DNA of 64,000 bases from Corynebacterium poyangense (lineage in GTDB: Bacteria; Actinomycetota; Actinomycetes; Mycobacteriales; Mycobacteriaceae), in NCBI RefSeq assembly GCF_014522205.1, contig NZ_CP046884.1, positions 1,054,001 to 1,118,000 of the forward strand, in the 5' to 3' direction. A program made the translations under genes and the position numbers. Every line of letters starts with the position of its first letter. The first letter of the stretch is position 1. Shown here in pieces: positions 1-8,179 of the stretch. The notes under the pieces were generated by a model, which was given only the letters and a program-made list of their open reading frames with translations, was not told the DNA's origin and ran no database searches.

Positions 1-1335
1 AAACTCGGTGAGCTCCTCTTTAGTCACCTTCCATGTGAAGTAGGTATATGACTGGGAGAAACCTGATTTTGCCAGCCCATATAACCGGGCTGGGCGGGTG
101 AAAGCTTCAGCCAGGAAGATTACTTCTGGATTGGTGCGATGAATTTCCTCAATGAGCCACGCCCAGAATTCAGCTGGCTTGGTGTGGGGATTATCCACCC
201 GGAACGTCGTTACTCCTAGATCCACCCAGTGCCGTACTACTCGGAGAATCTCGTGGTAGATCTCCTGGGGAGCATTAAAGAAGTTCAGCGGATAAATATC
301 TTGATATTTCTTCGGCGGATTTTCAGCAAACGCGATGGTGCCATCGGCCAAAATGGTGAAGAATTCGGGATGTTCCTGGGCCCAGGGGTGATCTGGAGCG
401 GCCTGAAGAGCTAAATCCAAGGCAATTTCTAAGCCCAAATCTCGGGCATGGCTTAGCAAATCGAGGAAATCTTGTTCAGTACCAAGCTCTGGATGAATTG
501 CATCGTGTCCGCCTTCTTTAGCGCCAATGGCCCACGGCGAACCGACATCACCAGGTTCTGGGGTTAACGTGTTATTGCGGCCCTTGCGGTTAATTCTTCC
601 AATGGGGTGAATCGGTGGGAAGTAGACGGTATCAAAACCCATGGCGGCTACCCGATCAAGGGCGGCGGAAGTCGTCGCGAAAGTCCCGTGAACAGGTTGC
701 CCGTTTTCATCCCATCCGCCAGTAGAGCGAGGGAAAAGCTCGTACCAAGAATTGACGAGTGCTTCTCGGCGTTCGACGGAAATCTTGTGCACAGTACCGT
801 GGCGTACTTCCTCACGCAACGGGTGCACCTGCAGAATATTAATAGTCTTGTCGCTCATTGCTTCGGAGACGCGAGCATGAAGGTCTCCTTCATTGGCGAG
901 GACGTTGGCAACCGCGCGGAGATGTTCTGCCTCCGGGCCGGTATGTTCAGCAGCAGCACGACGAAATAGCTCGACGCCATGTGCTAAATCATTGGCTAAC
1001 TGAGATTCGGTTTGACCTGCTTCCAATTTCTTAGAAACAGCCCAGCGCCAGGTGGCCATGGGATCACACCAAGCGTCAATCCGGAATTGCCATAGGCCGG
1101 GGCGATCCGGGGTAATAACGGCATGGGCGCGATCCACGTTTTCCCGATCTTGAGTCATCGTGATAGCGCGCGGAGTGTGTTCTCCGGGGGGTACTACCAT
1201 GAGGGTTGCTCCCACGGCATCATGCCCCTCGCGCCATACCAGCGCGGTGATCGGGACCATTTCTCCCACCACGGCTTTGGAAGCTAGGCGGGTGCCAGAG
1301 ATTTCAGGGCGGACATCATCGATCTGTCCGGACAT
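1..1335 (-). CDS. glgE: GlgE, alpha-1,4-glucan:maltose-1-phosphate maltosyltransferase (3' end outside window)
   Basis: Transfers maltosyl units from maltose 1-phosphate onto alpha-glucan in the cytoplasm (GlgE pathway). Translated by hand from the minus strand; 445 codons are present of roughly 665-675 usual, the gene running off the left edge. Residues 197-204 read SWYELFPR, 240-253 contain PPIHPIGRINRKGR and 266-278 GSPWAIGAKEGGH, all GlgE signatures. The GH13 nucleophile is probably Asp381 in TFRVDNPHTKP, and the acid/base Glu410 in FLAEAFTRP. The ATG at 1335 is preceded by GAAGG seven bases upstream, and translation opens MSGQIDDVRPEISG. It is divergent from the ATP-binding cassette gene at 1496. 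The family call is secure; only the C-terminal domain cannot be examined. Confidence 0.95.
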   Translation of the reverse strand, partial: MSGQIDDVRPEISGTRLASKAVVGEMVPITALVWREGHDAVGATLMVVPPGEHTPRAITMTQDRENVDRAHAVITPDRPGLWQFRIDAWCDPMATWRWAVSKKLEAGQTESQLANDLAHGVELFRRAAAEHTGPEAEHLRAVANVLANEGDLHARVSEAMSDKTINILQVHPLREEVRHGTVHKISVERREALVNSWYELFPRSTGGWDENGQPVHGTFATTSAALDRVAAMGFDTVYFPPIHPIGRINRKGRNNTLTPEPGDVGSPWAIGAKEGGHDAIHPELGTEQDFLDLLSHARDLGLEIALDLALQAAPDHPWAQEHPEFFTILADGTIAFAENPPKKYQDIYPLNFFNAPQEIYHEILRVVRHWVDLGVTTFRVDNPHTKPAEFWAWLIEEIHRTNPEVIFLAEAFTRPARLYGLAKSGFSQSYTYFTWKVTKEELTEF

Positions 1336-1483
1336 GTCATCACCTTCGTTATATCGCTATCTTCTTCGGTGTCTACCTTAAAAGAGTAATGGAGGAACGG
1401 CAGCAGCACGCGGTGGTGAGAAGTTATGGGGGTAGTGCGGGTGCACAGGCTGTGTCACACCACCCGCGTGCGCAATTTTCCGT

Positions 1484-1489
1484 CATGAT
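1484..1489 (+). promoter_or_regulatory. Putative -10 box CATGAT of the ATP-binding cassette gene
   Basis: CATGAT lies 6 nt before the GTG at 1496, a spacing that would make the transcript leaderless or nearly so. A weak purine run GGAAGA occupies the spacer, so leadered translation is not excluded. Confidence 0.35.
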
Positions 1490-1495
1490 GGAAGA

Positions 1496-2311
1496 GTGTC
1501 TGATTATGATCAAGATCTTTTAGTTGATTTTCGCGGCGTCAGTTTTATCCGCGGTGGGCGCACACTCGTAGGCCCGGTGGATTGGCAAGTGGAATTGGAT
1601 GAGCGGTGGGTGATTATAGGCCCCAACGGTGCTGGCAAAACTACGTTAATCCGGATGGCTTCGGCAGAGGAGTTCCCTAGCTCTGGAGAGGCCATCATTA
1701 TGGGTGAAAAAATTGGACGCACTGATATGCGTGACTTACGCGCCATGATTGGGGTGTCATCCTCAGCGATAGGGAACCGGATTCCCGTTACTGAAAAGGT
1801 CGGAGATTTAGTCATCTCGGCCGGGTACGCCATTTTAGGTCGTTGGCGCGAGGAATATGACACCTTTGATGAGGAGCGTTCCGAGGAACTTTTACGCCAG
1901 GTAGGAGCTTGGCATGTGAAGGATCGAACCTGGGGGACGTTATCTGAAGGTGAGCGCAAAAGGGTTCTTATTGCCCGAGCACTCATGACCAACCCAGAGC
2001 TAATGATCCTTGATGAGCCGGGTGCCGGCATGGACTTGGGTGGCCGAGAAGACCTCGTTGCTTATTTAGGGGAATTAGCTTTAGACCCTGATGCTCCAGC
2101 AATAGTCATGATCACCCATCATGTGGAAGAAATCCCAGAGGGCTTTACCCACGCCATGATTTTAGATGAGGGGAAAGTGATTGCCCAAGGTTTGATCGAT
2201 GATGTGCTGAACTCTGACAATCTATCCCGCGCTTTCCACCAACCTATTCGAGTAGACCGAGTAGCTGGACGTTTCTTCGCGCGTCGGAATACCTCAGAGG
2301 TCGAAGGATGA
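1496..2311 (+). CDS. ABC transporter ATP-binding protein
   Basis: A 271-residue stand-alone nucleotide-binding domain. Walker A is GPNGAGKT (42-49), the signature is LSEGE (149-153), Walker B is LMILDE (169-174), and an H-loop MITHH follows near residue 205. The usual Q-loop glutamine is not evident: the segment reads IGVSSSAIG. No permease or binding protein lies beside it, so the partner is encoded elsewhere or the protein acts without a membrane domain. Such an orphan gene next to glgE is also found in other corynebacteria, from memory. The start is GTG at 1496, close behind a -10-like box. Substrate cannot be told from the sequence; the fold is like that of iron-complex or molybdate-type ATPases, but this is only similarity. 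Confidence 0.85.
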   Translation: MSDYDQDLLVDFRGVSFIRGGRTLVGPVDWQVELDERWVIIGPNGAGKTTLIRMASAEEFPSSGEAIIMGEKIGRTDMRDLRAMIGVSSSAIGNRIPVTEKVGDLVISAGYAILGRWREEYDTFDEERSEELLRQVGAWHVKDRTWGTLSEGERKRVLIARALMTNPELMILDEPGAGMDLGGREDLVAYLGELALDPDAPAIVMITHHVEEIPEGFTHAMILDEGKVIAQGLIDDVLNSDNLSRAFHQPIRVDRVAGRFFARRNTSEVEG

Positions 2312-2376
2312 AATTTTCACTACTAAGTACATCTGATTCCCCCTGCTTTTCACCCCCGGCTACAATTTAAAATACA

Positions 2377-2404
2377 GCCCTTGGCACCCTGTTTAGCCAG
2401 GGGC
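2377..2404 (+). terminator. Weak hairpin after the ATP-binding cassette gene
   Basis: Arms GCCCTTGGC (2377-2385) and GCCAGGGGC (2396-2404) pair over 9 bp with one G-T wobble and a 10-nt loop. Only TATTA follows, so termination would be inefficient; the right arm lies just ahead of the NUDIX ribosome binding site. Confidence 0.4.
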
Positions 2405-2430
2405 TATTAGCGGGAAGGAGCGTGATCGGT

Positions 2431-3234
2431 GTGGTCCAAGCCGGTCCACGCAGCGGTTATGGCGGTTCTAAATTGGCTGCCACTGTCCTTCTCATTCGTG
2501 ATGGACACCACGGGCTTGAAGTGTGGGTGCAAGAACGAGTCAATACCATGCCTAATTATCCGGGCATCACTGTTTTCCCTGGAGGGGGAGTCGACCCCCG
2601 TGACTACCCCCCGAAAACCTGGGATTCCGGAGGTCTCTGGCTTGGCCCCTCGGCGATCTCAGTAGCCCGCACCATGGGCACCACCAAAGATAAAGCCCAC
2701 GCCCTTGTTTTTGCCGCAGTTCGGGAAACCTTTGAAGAAACCGGAACCCTCTTAGCCGTCCATGGTGACGGCACCAAGGTGAGCGACGCGGCCCCTTTGC
2801 ATTCGGATCGCTTAGCCCTAGAATCCCATCGCTTATCGTTAACGACAGTGTTGAAGAACAACAACCTCAAAGTAGATTCTCGCCTCATCCACCCCTTTGC
2901 CCGTTGGGTAGGGAAATCAGAAAGAGGTCAATGGTTTGACACTTTCTCCTTCTTAGCGTTGCAGCCGGAGGGGCAACATCCAGATAGCGACAACACGGAA
3001 ACTGATTCCGCTGGGTGGTTTCCACCCCGGTTATTGCTCGACGGTTGGCGCAATGGTTTAGTGCGATTTGTGATTCCTACCTGGGCTCAGCTGCAACAAT
3101 TGTCTCACTATCAGAGTGCCGACGAGGCCTTGGCTGATGCTCACAACGCCGATTTAGAACCACATATTGGAGATGTCTCCGATGATCCCCGATATGGTGA
3201 GTTTTATTCCCACGCCCCGGTTGACCGGATCTAG
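2431..3234 (+). CDS. NUDIX hydrolase, NUDT7/19-like with an insertion in the Nudix box
   Basis: About 267 residues. The Nudix box is split: the glycine part FPGGGVDPRD near residue 50 is separated by some forty residues from the RETFEETGTL helix near residue 105. An insertion there is typical of the NUDT19/NUDT7-like branch, some members of which hydrolyse CoA derivatives; the substrate here is unknown. The catalytic REXXEEXG residues are intact. GGAAGGAG ends at 2420. A GTG at 2422 is only 1 nt away and unlikely, so the in-frame GTG at 2431, spaced 10 nt, is preferred. The gene ends 6 bp before the methyltransferase gene and is probably co-transcribed with it. Confidence 0.82.
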   Translation: MVQAGPRSGYGGSKLAATVLLIRDGHHGLEVWVQERVNTMPNYPGITVFPGGGVDPRDYPPKTWDSGGLWLGPSAISVARTMGTTKDKAHALVFAAVRETFEETGTLLAVHGDGTKVSDAAPLHSDRLALESHRLSLTTVLKNNNLKVDSRLIHPFARWVGKSERGQWFDTFSFLALQPEGQHPDSDNTETDSAGWFPPRLLLDGWRNGLVRFVIPTWAQLQQLSHYQSADEALADAHNADLEPHIGDVSDDPRYGEFYSHAPVDRI

Positions 3235-3240
3235 ATCATT

Positions 3241-4455
3241 ATGAGTTTTACACCCCAAGATATCTGTTTTCTTTCTTCTCATTACCAGGAGATCCTTGAG
3301 TTTGATACCACGCTAACTTTAGGTAAGAACACGATGCTGCAGGACAGCTCGGTGCTGCGGAAAAAGTTCGGTGACCGGGGTCGGGCGGTTAGTGAATTCT
3401 TGCTCGCCCGTCGATCAGGAGTATCCGGGGAGAAATTCCCTGACGACTGGCTAGCCTGTCAAGAATCTGCGCAACAAGCCACGGCAATGCCTGTGGCAAA
3501 AATCAGAGCTAACAGAATAAAAGAGTGGGCGGATGCCGGGTCGGTAGTTCATGATGTGACCTGCTCTATCGGTTCTGAGGGAGCCGCCTTAGCTGGCGTT
3601 GGATTGCCTTATCTCGGCTCGGATATCGATTACTCACGGTGTCTTATGGCCCGCTATAACCTGTCGACATGCTTTAATACACCACAGATCCTTCAAGCTG
3701 ACGCTCTGTCTCCATGCTCGATGGCGAATATTATCGTGGCTGATCCAGCTCGACGTCAGAGTGGACGTAGAATCAACTCACCCGAAAATCTCATTCCACC
3801 GCTCCCGGAGCTTTTAAGCACCTACCCCGAGAAAGAGTTAGCAATCAAATGCGCTCCAGGTCTGGATTTTAGTTTTTGGGATGGGCTGGTGTCTCTGATC
3901 AGCCTTAACGGTGGAGTTAAAGAAGCTTGCTTGTACACCCAAGGTCTTAGTGGGGGAGTACGCCGAGAAGCAGTAGTCATCAGAAAGGGGAACATTGACC
4001 GCATAGATGACCGCTTAGCAGATAATCCGGAGGATAACCTCAGCGGGGAACCTGGAGCATGGATCATTGATCCTGATGGGGCCATTATCAGAGCCGGTTT
4101 AGTTCGGCATTACGCCGTTCGTGAGGGATTGTGGATGCTTGATGAACGGATTGCCTATTTAACCGGGGATGATCTTCCCGCCGGAGAATCCGGGTTTAGG
4201 TTTTTGACTCAGTGCCCCATAAAAAAGGTGCGTAGTGAATTGCAGCGTCGTGGGTGCGGCCGGGTAGAGATTCTATGCCGGGGCGTTGATATTAATCCCG
4301 ACAGTTTTCGTCGCACCCTAAAACTATCGGGACCTCACGCTCTTAGCCTGATTCTCACCCGAATTGGAACACGCGCTGTGGCTCTCATTTGTGGTCCTCG
4401 CCAGTGGAAAACCGCACCCAGGGACCGTGAGGACAATTCCGGGCTAGAATGTTAG
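3241..4455 (+). CDS. Class I SAM-dependent methyltransferase with THUMP-like domain
   Basis: 404 residues. A Rossmann methyltransferase core is visible: motif I VTCSIGSEGAALAG near residues 106-120, the acidic end of strand 2 in GSDIDYSRC (near 128), and an ADPARR segment near residue 168 in the place of motif IV. The C-terminal third matches the actinobacterial THUMP-like domain that accompanies this family; a nucleic acid substrate is therefore likely, but the target is unknown. It starts 6 bp after the NUDIX stop and reads into the fixAB-cysteine desulfurase group, so one transcript could cover all five. No frameshift or missing core motif was seen. Confidence 0.75.
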   Translation: MSFTPQDICFLSSHYQEILEFDTTLTLGKNTMLQDSSVLRKKFGDRGRAVSEFLLARRSGVSGEKFPDDWLACQESAQQATAMPVAKIRANRIKEWADAGSVVHDVTCSIGSEGAALAGVGLPYLGSDIDYSRCLMARYNLSTCFNTPQILQADALSPCSMANIIVADPARRQSGRRINSPENLIPPLPELLSTYPEKELAIKCAPGLDFSFWDGLVSLISLNGGVKEACLYTQGLSGGVRREAVVIRKGNIDRIDDRLADNPEDNLSGEPGAWIIDPDGAIIRAGLVRHYAVREGLWMLDERIAYLTGDDLPAGESGFRFLTQCPIKKVRSELQRRGCGRVEILCRGVDINPDSFRRTLKLSGPHALSLILTRIGTRAVALICGPRQWKTAPRDREDNSGLEC

Positions 4456-4491
4456 CTCACCAAAAGCATTGAAGAAGTGGGGAGGCACCTT

Positions 4492-5316
4492 ATGCCCGCC
4501 ATTGTGGTGTTGGTCAAAAGCGTTCCAGATACCTGGTCAGAAAGAACTCTCAGTGAGGATTTCACCCTTGATCGAGAGAACACAAGAAATGTGTTAGATG
4601 ATATTAATCAGTACTCAGTAGAACAGGCGCTGCAAATAAAGGAAGCATATCCTGACCGAGGGTGGAAAGTCATTGTGTTAACTCTTGGCCCGGCTCACGC
4701 TGAAGAGGCATTGAGAAAAGCTATCGCTATGGGAGCCGATGATGCCATTTTAGTGAGCGCGGAAGAATTTTCTGGTTCTGATGTGATGGGCACTGGATGG
4801 GGGTTGAGTGCAGCACTACGGCAAATCCCTGAGGTGGAACTTGTCATGATGGGTACTCAATCCTCTGACGGAGCAACCGGTGTCCTAGCCGGCATTGTTT
4901 CTGAATTCACAAAGCTACCTGCATTAACTCATCTGAAAAGCGTAGAAATTTCCGGTAACACTATTCGAGGAACAAGAGCAACCAGGGCGGGAGAGTGGCA
5001 ATTAGAGGCAAAGCTTCCCGCGCTTGTTTCCCTAAGCGATCAGGCTGGCATTCCGAGATCCCCGAATTTTCCAAGACCCCGGGCAGCGAAGAAAGCGACT
5101 ATATATCACTGGGGACTAGATGGTTTGGGTATGGCTAAAAGTCAGGTTGGTTTGGCACACGCCGCTACGGCGGTGATCGACGCTCGTGAAAAACCTGCGC
5201 GCGGCCATGGCGAAATTTTCCGCGACAGCGACAGCGCGTCTACGGCGAAGAAGATTGCTGATTTTCTTGCTGACTGCAATTTCATTCCGGCCTCACAGGA
5301 GGGGAATGTCCGTTGA
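4492..5316 (+). CDS. fixA: FixA, electron transfer flavoprotein beta subunit
   Basis: 274 residues; forms the ETF heterodimer with FixB and passes electrons from acyl-CoA-type dehydrogenases to the membrane ETF dehydrogenase. N-terminal MPAIVVLVKSVPDTW and the ALRKAIAMGADDAILV and GTQSSDG segments are typical of the family. An in-frame GTG at 4477 would add five residues, but GGGGAGG at 4479-4485 sits 6 nt before the ATG at 4492, so the ATG is the start. Its stop overlaps the fixB start (TTGA, 5313-5316). Mycobacteria place fixA-fixB upstream of a cysteine desulfurase in the same direction. Confidence 0.92.
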   Translation: MPAIVVLVKSVPDTWSERTLSEDFTLDRENTRNVLDDINQYSVEQALQIKEAYPDRGWKVIVLTLGPAHAEEALRKAIAMGADDAILVSAEEFSGSDVMGTGWGLSAALRQIPEVELVMMGTQSSDGATGVLAGIVSEFTKLPALTHLKSVEISGNTIRGTRATRAGEWQLEAKLPALVSLSDQAGIPRSPNFPRPRAAKKATIYHWGLDGLGMAKSQVGLAHAATAVIDAREKPARGHGEIFRDSDSASTAKKIADFLADCNFIPASQEGNVR

Positions 5317-6293
5317 GCAACATTAATGTTTTTGTTGAACACTACGACGGGAAACTCAGTCCCTCGTGCGCCGAATTGTGCACTGTAGCGAGAGAACTCG
5401 GAGAGGTTAACGCTTATGTGTACGGCAGCAAGGAACAGGCCCAAGTATTCCAAGAAACACTGGCAGCCCTTGGCGTCCAACGCATATTTTGCTATGAGGA
5501 CTATGAGAACCGAGAAGAAGACTGCACGTGCGATAGCTTGATCAGCCATCAAGCACAATTTCTTCAACGAATCATTTGCGTCTTCAGTATCGGCCCGGTG
5601 TTATTGAGCGCCACGGCAGAAGGAAATGAGATAGCTGGTCGACTAGCAGTACGTATGGGTTCAGGAGTCCTTACTGACGTCACCGGAATTGATACTGAAG
5701 GAATAGGTGAGCAATCTATTTTCGGCGACCGGATTATTACTCACTCCGCAGTTAAAGGGCTCAATCCGGTCTACACTCTGCGCCCCGGAGCCGTTTCTCC
5801 CCGTATCGCTGCCGTTCCTGGAGCCGCTGAACTATGCGAAGTGATGTTTATCCCCCGTGAACATCTCGGGGGACATGTGGTGTCTTTTACCCCCGCTCCT
5901 CCTACCGACCGACCTGAGCTTAGTCAAGTGAAAACAGTGGTAGCAGCAGGTCGAGGAATAGGTAAAGAACAGCACCTGCACGACCTCATTGAACCCTTGG
6001 CAGATAGCCTGGGTGCAGCGGTGGGGGTGACTCGTGATGTCGTGGACCTGGGGTGGTATCCGACGCAATATCAGATCGGTCACACCGGTGTGAGCATTTC
6101 GCCGGACCTCTACCTAGCTGTTGGTGTGTCTGGGGCTAATCACCATACCTCCGGCATACAAAGTTCCGGCACTATTATCGCTATTAACAACGATGAAGAT
6201 GCCCCTATTTTCCAGATTGCTGATCTTGGTGTTATTGGGGATCTTTTCACTATTATTCCGGAGCTAACTAAAGAAATTCAGACCCGTCTATGA
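5313..6293 (+). CDS. fixB: FixB, electron transfer flavoprotein alpha subunit
   Basis: 326 residues. The C-terminal FAD domain is clear: AAGRGIG near residue 213, VTRDVVDLGW near 243, QIGHTGVSISPDLYLAVGVS near 256-275 and INNDEDAPIFQIADLG near 293-308. The sequence after GVSGA is NHHTSG where many ETF alphas have IQHLAG, a modest departure in the flavin loop. TTG at 5313 is the start: AGGAGGGG (5297-5304) lies 8 nt upstream, and TTG overlaps the fixA stop, implying translational coupling. The N-terminal half contains a CTC pair near residue 71 that I cannot interpret. The gene overlaps the next start by ATGA. Confidence 0.92.
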   Translation: MSNINVFVEHYDGKLSPSCAELCTVARELGEVNAYVYGSKEQAQVFQETLAALGVQRIFCYEDYENREEDCTCDSLISHQAQFLQRIICVFSIGPVLLSATAEGNEIAGRLAVRMGSGVLTDVTGIDTEGIGEQSIFGDRIITHSAVKGLNPVYTLRPGAVSPRIAAVPGAAELCEVMFIPREHLGGHVVSFTPAPPTDRPELSQVKTVVAAGRGIGKEQHLHDLIEPLADSLGAAVGVTRDVVDLGWYPTQYQIGHTGVSISPDLYLAVGVSGANHHTSGIQSSGTIIAINNDEDAPIFQIADLGVIGDLFTIIPELTKEIQTRL

Positions 6294-7408
6294 GTATCTA
6301 TCTTGATCATGCAGCGACTACTCCGATCCGTGAGGTAGCACTTCGAGAGCTAGTGGACAAAGCGAGAATGCTGAATCCTGGGGGGCAATATGCCTCTGGC
6401 CGGGCAGCGCGCCGAGTACTTGATGACGCCCGCGAAAAAGTGGCGTTTTTGCTTGGCGCTGATCCTGCAGAGGTGATTTTTACTGCTTCCGGTACAGAAT
6501 CAGACAATATTGCGGTACAAGGGTTGTATTTCGCCTCAGAGAACAATCGAGTGGTATCTACCCCCGTTGAACATTCCGCAGTTAAAGATACCGTTAGCCA
6601 ACTTCCTGGAGCTCAGATTGATCTGATGCCGGTCGATAGCACCGGGCATATCAATGATGTATCCGCCGTCGAAACTCCAGCCGCCCTGGCGTGCTGTATG
6701 TGGGCTAATAATGAAACCGGGGCAGTGCAGCCGATCGCCCAGATTGCCCAGAAGGCAGCAGACAGCGGAACCCCAGTCCATATTGATGCGGTTCAAGTAG
6801 TAGGGAAATTCCCCATTGATTTCCATGAGCTGGGAATTACTACCCTAGCCGCCAGCGCCCACAAATTTGGTGGACCACGTGGAGTAGGAATACTGTTGGC
6901 GCGACGTTCCCCGGCGCCGAAGGCCATCATCCATGGGGGAGGGCAAGAGCGGGCACTGCGGCCAGGCACCGTCAATGTAGCCGGAGCTGCAGCCTTAGCC
7001 GCCGCCTTAGAGGAGTCTTTAGCTGAGCACGAGGTCGAAAACGCTCGCCAGGCGAGATTGAGAGATGAGCTCCGGGATGACATTGTGCACCAGATTCCAG
7101 ACGTCGTTGTTCATACCCAAGAACCTGCGCTGCCCAGCCATCTTCATCTTTCTTTCCCCGGCGCAGCCGGAGACAGCTTGATCATGTTGCTTGACGCTGC
7201 CGGAGTTGAAGCGTCGACGGGATCAGCCTGCTCCCAAGGAGTCAACCGAGCTAGTCATGTATTAGAAGCTATGGGAGTTGCTACCGACACTGCCCGTGGG
7301 GCTTTACGGTTGACTCTGGGACGTACAACCACTGAGAACGATATTCGTACCGTGTCAGAGATCCTTCCACGGATTGTTGAGCAGGCGCGACACGCCGGCT
7401 TATCCTAG
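6290..7408 (+). CDS. Cysteine desulfurase, NifS/IscS family
   Basis: 372 residues; a PLP enzyme that removes sulfur from L-cysteine as an enzyme-bound persulfide. MSIYLDHAATTP opens the protein. The PLP lysine lies in SAHKFGGPRG (near residue 191), and the persulfide cysteine in STGSACSQG (near 308). The short catalytic loop is that of group I enzymes. Its ATG overlaps the fixB stop (ATGA 6290-6293), so it is translationally coupled to the flavoprotein genes. mnmA lies 5.6 kb downstream in the same direction; a sulfur donor for MnmA is the expected partner, but no ISC scaffold genes are present here. Confidence 0.92.
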   Translation: MSIYLDHAATTPIREVALRELVDKARMLNPGGQYASGRAARRVLDDAREKVAFLLGADPAEVIFTASGTESDNIAVQGLYFASENNRVVSTPVEHSAVKDTVSQLPGAQIDLMPVDSTGHINDVSAVETPAALACCMWANNETGAVQPIAQIAQKAADSGTPVHIDAVQVVGKFPIDFHELGITTLAASAHKFGGPRGVGILLARRSPAPKAIIHGGGQERALRPGTVNVAGAAALAAALEESLAEHEVENARQARLRDELRDDIVHQIPDVVVHTQEPALPSHLHLSFPGAAGDSLIMLLDAAGVEASTGSACSQGVNRASHVLEAMGVATDTARGALRLTLGRTTTENDIRTVSEILPRIVEQARHAGLS

Positions 7409-7415
7409 CGGCTGG

Positions 7416-8042
7416 TCACGTGTTGCGAACAATGCGATGGATAATGTCAAGGACTTCCACGTTACAGCGTGGTAGGTGTGAGTGCTTAACCTTATCCACC
7501 TCAGTGATGTCACCGAGGCGCGAAGACCAGCCAGGAACCACCTGATCTGTGGGAGAAACCACAGAAAAGATAGGAGTATCAGGCAATTGTGGTGGTTGTG
7601 GCCGGTGACGAACCAGTTGATGAAAAGCCGGACCTAGGAGCGGGAGTAAATAGCGTTTCATATTCCACCAGGGGTGCGGGGGGACACCTAGGTAGGCGGC
7701 GCCTAAACCAATGAGGCCGCTTATTCGTGACTGGAAATCCGGATGCCGAGCCAGGCGCAAACCTATGAGGCCGCCCAAGGAATGGCCGATAATGATAAAT
7801 TCCTGACTACCTGGAAGCTGTCGCCGGATTTGGTGAGCTACGTCTCGGACACACAAGCTCAAATCCGCGGTGCCGAAGTGACCGTAGCTTAAGGGGTAAG
7901 CCTGATAGCCGTGGCGGTGAAGTTCTCGGACTAAAGATCGGAACACCCACGGCCCAGAAAGCGTGCCGTGTAGGAGAACAATCGACGGCGGCGGGGAATC
8001 GGGGATGCGCACAGGAACAATTCTCTTTCGTGAATCTGGCAA
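7416..8042 (-). CDS. Alpha/beta hydrolase, lipase-like
   Basis: About 208 residues. An oxyanion HG motif occurs in VLLHGTLSG near residue 26, the nucleophile elbow is GHSLGG near residue 88, a possible acid is Asp in SPTDQVVPG (near 166), and a possible His is in KHSHLP near 187. No signal peptide or membrane segment is evident, so it is probably cytoplasmic. The start is uncertain: TTG at 8042 has no Shine-Dalgarno site, whereas an in-frame GTG at 8012 has AAAGAGA upstream. It converges on the cysteine desulfurase gene with only 7 bp between stops. Substrate unknown; lipase, esterase and thioesterase roles are all possible. Confidence 0.75.
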   Translation of the reverse strand: MPDSRKRIVPVRIPDSPPPSIVLLHGTLSGPWVFRSLVRELHRHGYQAYPLSYGHFGTADLSLCVRDVAHQIRRQLPGSQEFIIIGHSLGGLIGLRLARHPDFQSRISGLIGLGAAYLGVPPHPWWNMKRYLLPLLGPAFHQLVRHRPQPPQLPDTPIFSVVSPTDQVVPGWSSRLGDITEVDKVKHSHLPRCNVEVLDIIHRIVRNT

Positions 8043-8165
8043 ATTGCTGGGGGAAGACTGGTTAGGAATTGCCTAAAACTCTTGCCTCATCGCTGGTTAC
8101 CTTAAAGATTTCTGTGAAACGAGTGCAGACTGCCTCATCACCTGGAAGCGAAAACGATTTGTGAT

Positions 8166-8171
8166 TACTCT
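8166..8171 (+). promoter_or_regulatory. -10 box TACTCT of the esterase/aminoacyl-lipid operon
   Basis: TACTCT is followed by 8 nt and then the GTG at 8180, which suggests a leaderless transcript and supports that GTG as the start. Confidence 0.45.
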
Positions 8172-8179
8172 GAGTCGCT

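Noticed and set aside
607..969. Plus-strand open frame antisense to glgE
   Set aside because: The minus strand encodes an intact GlgE with conserved motifs throughout; the antisense frame has no recognisable domain.
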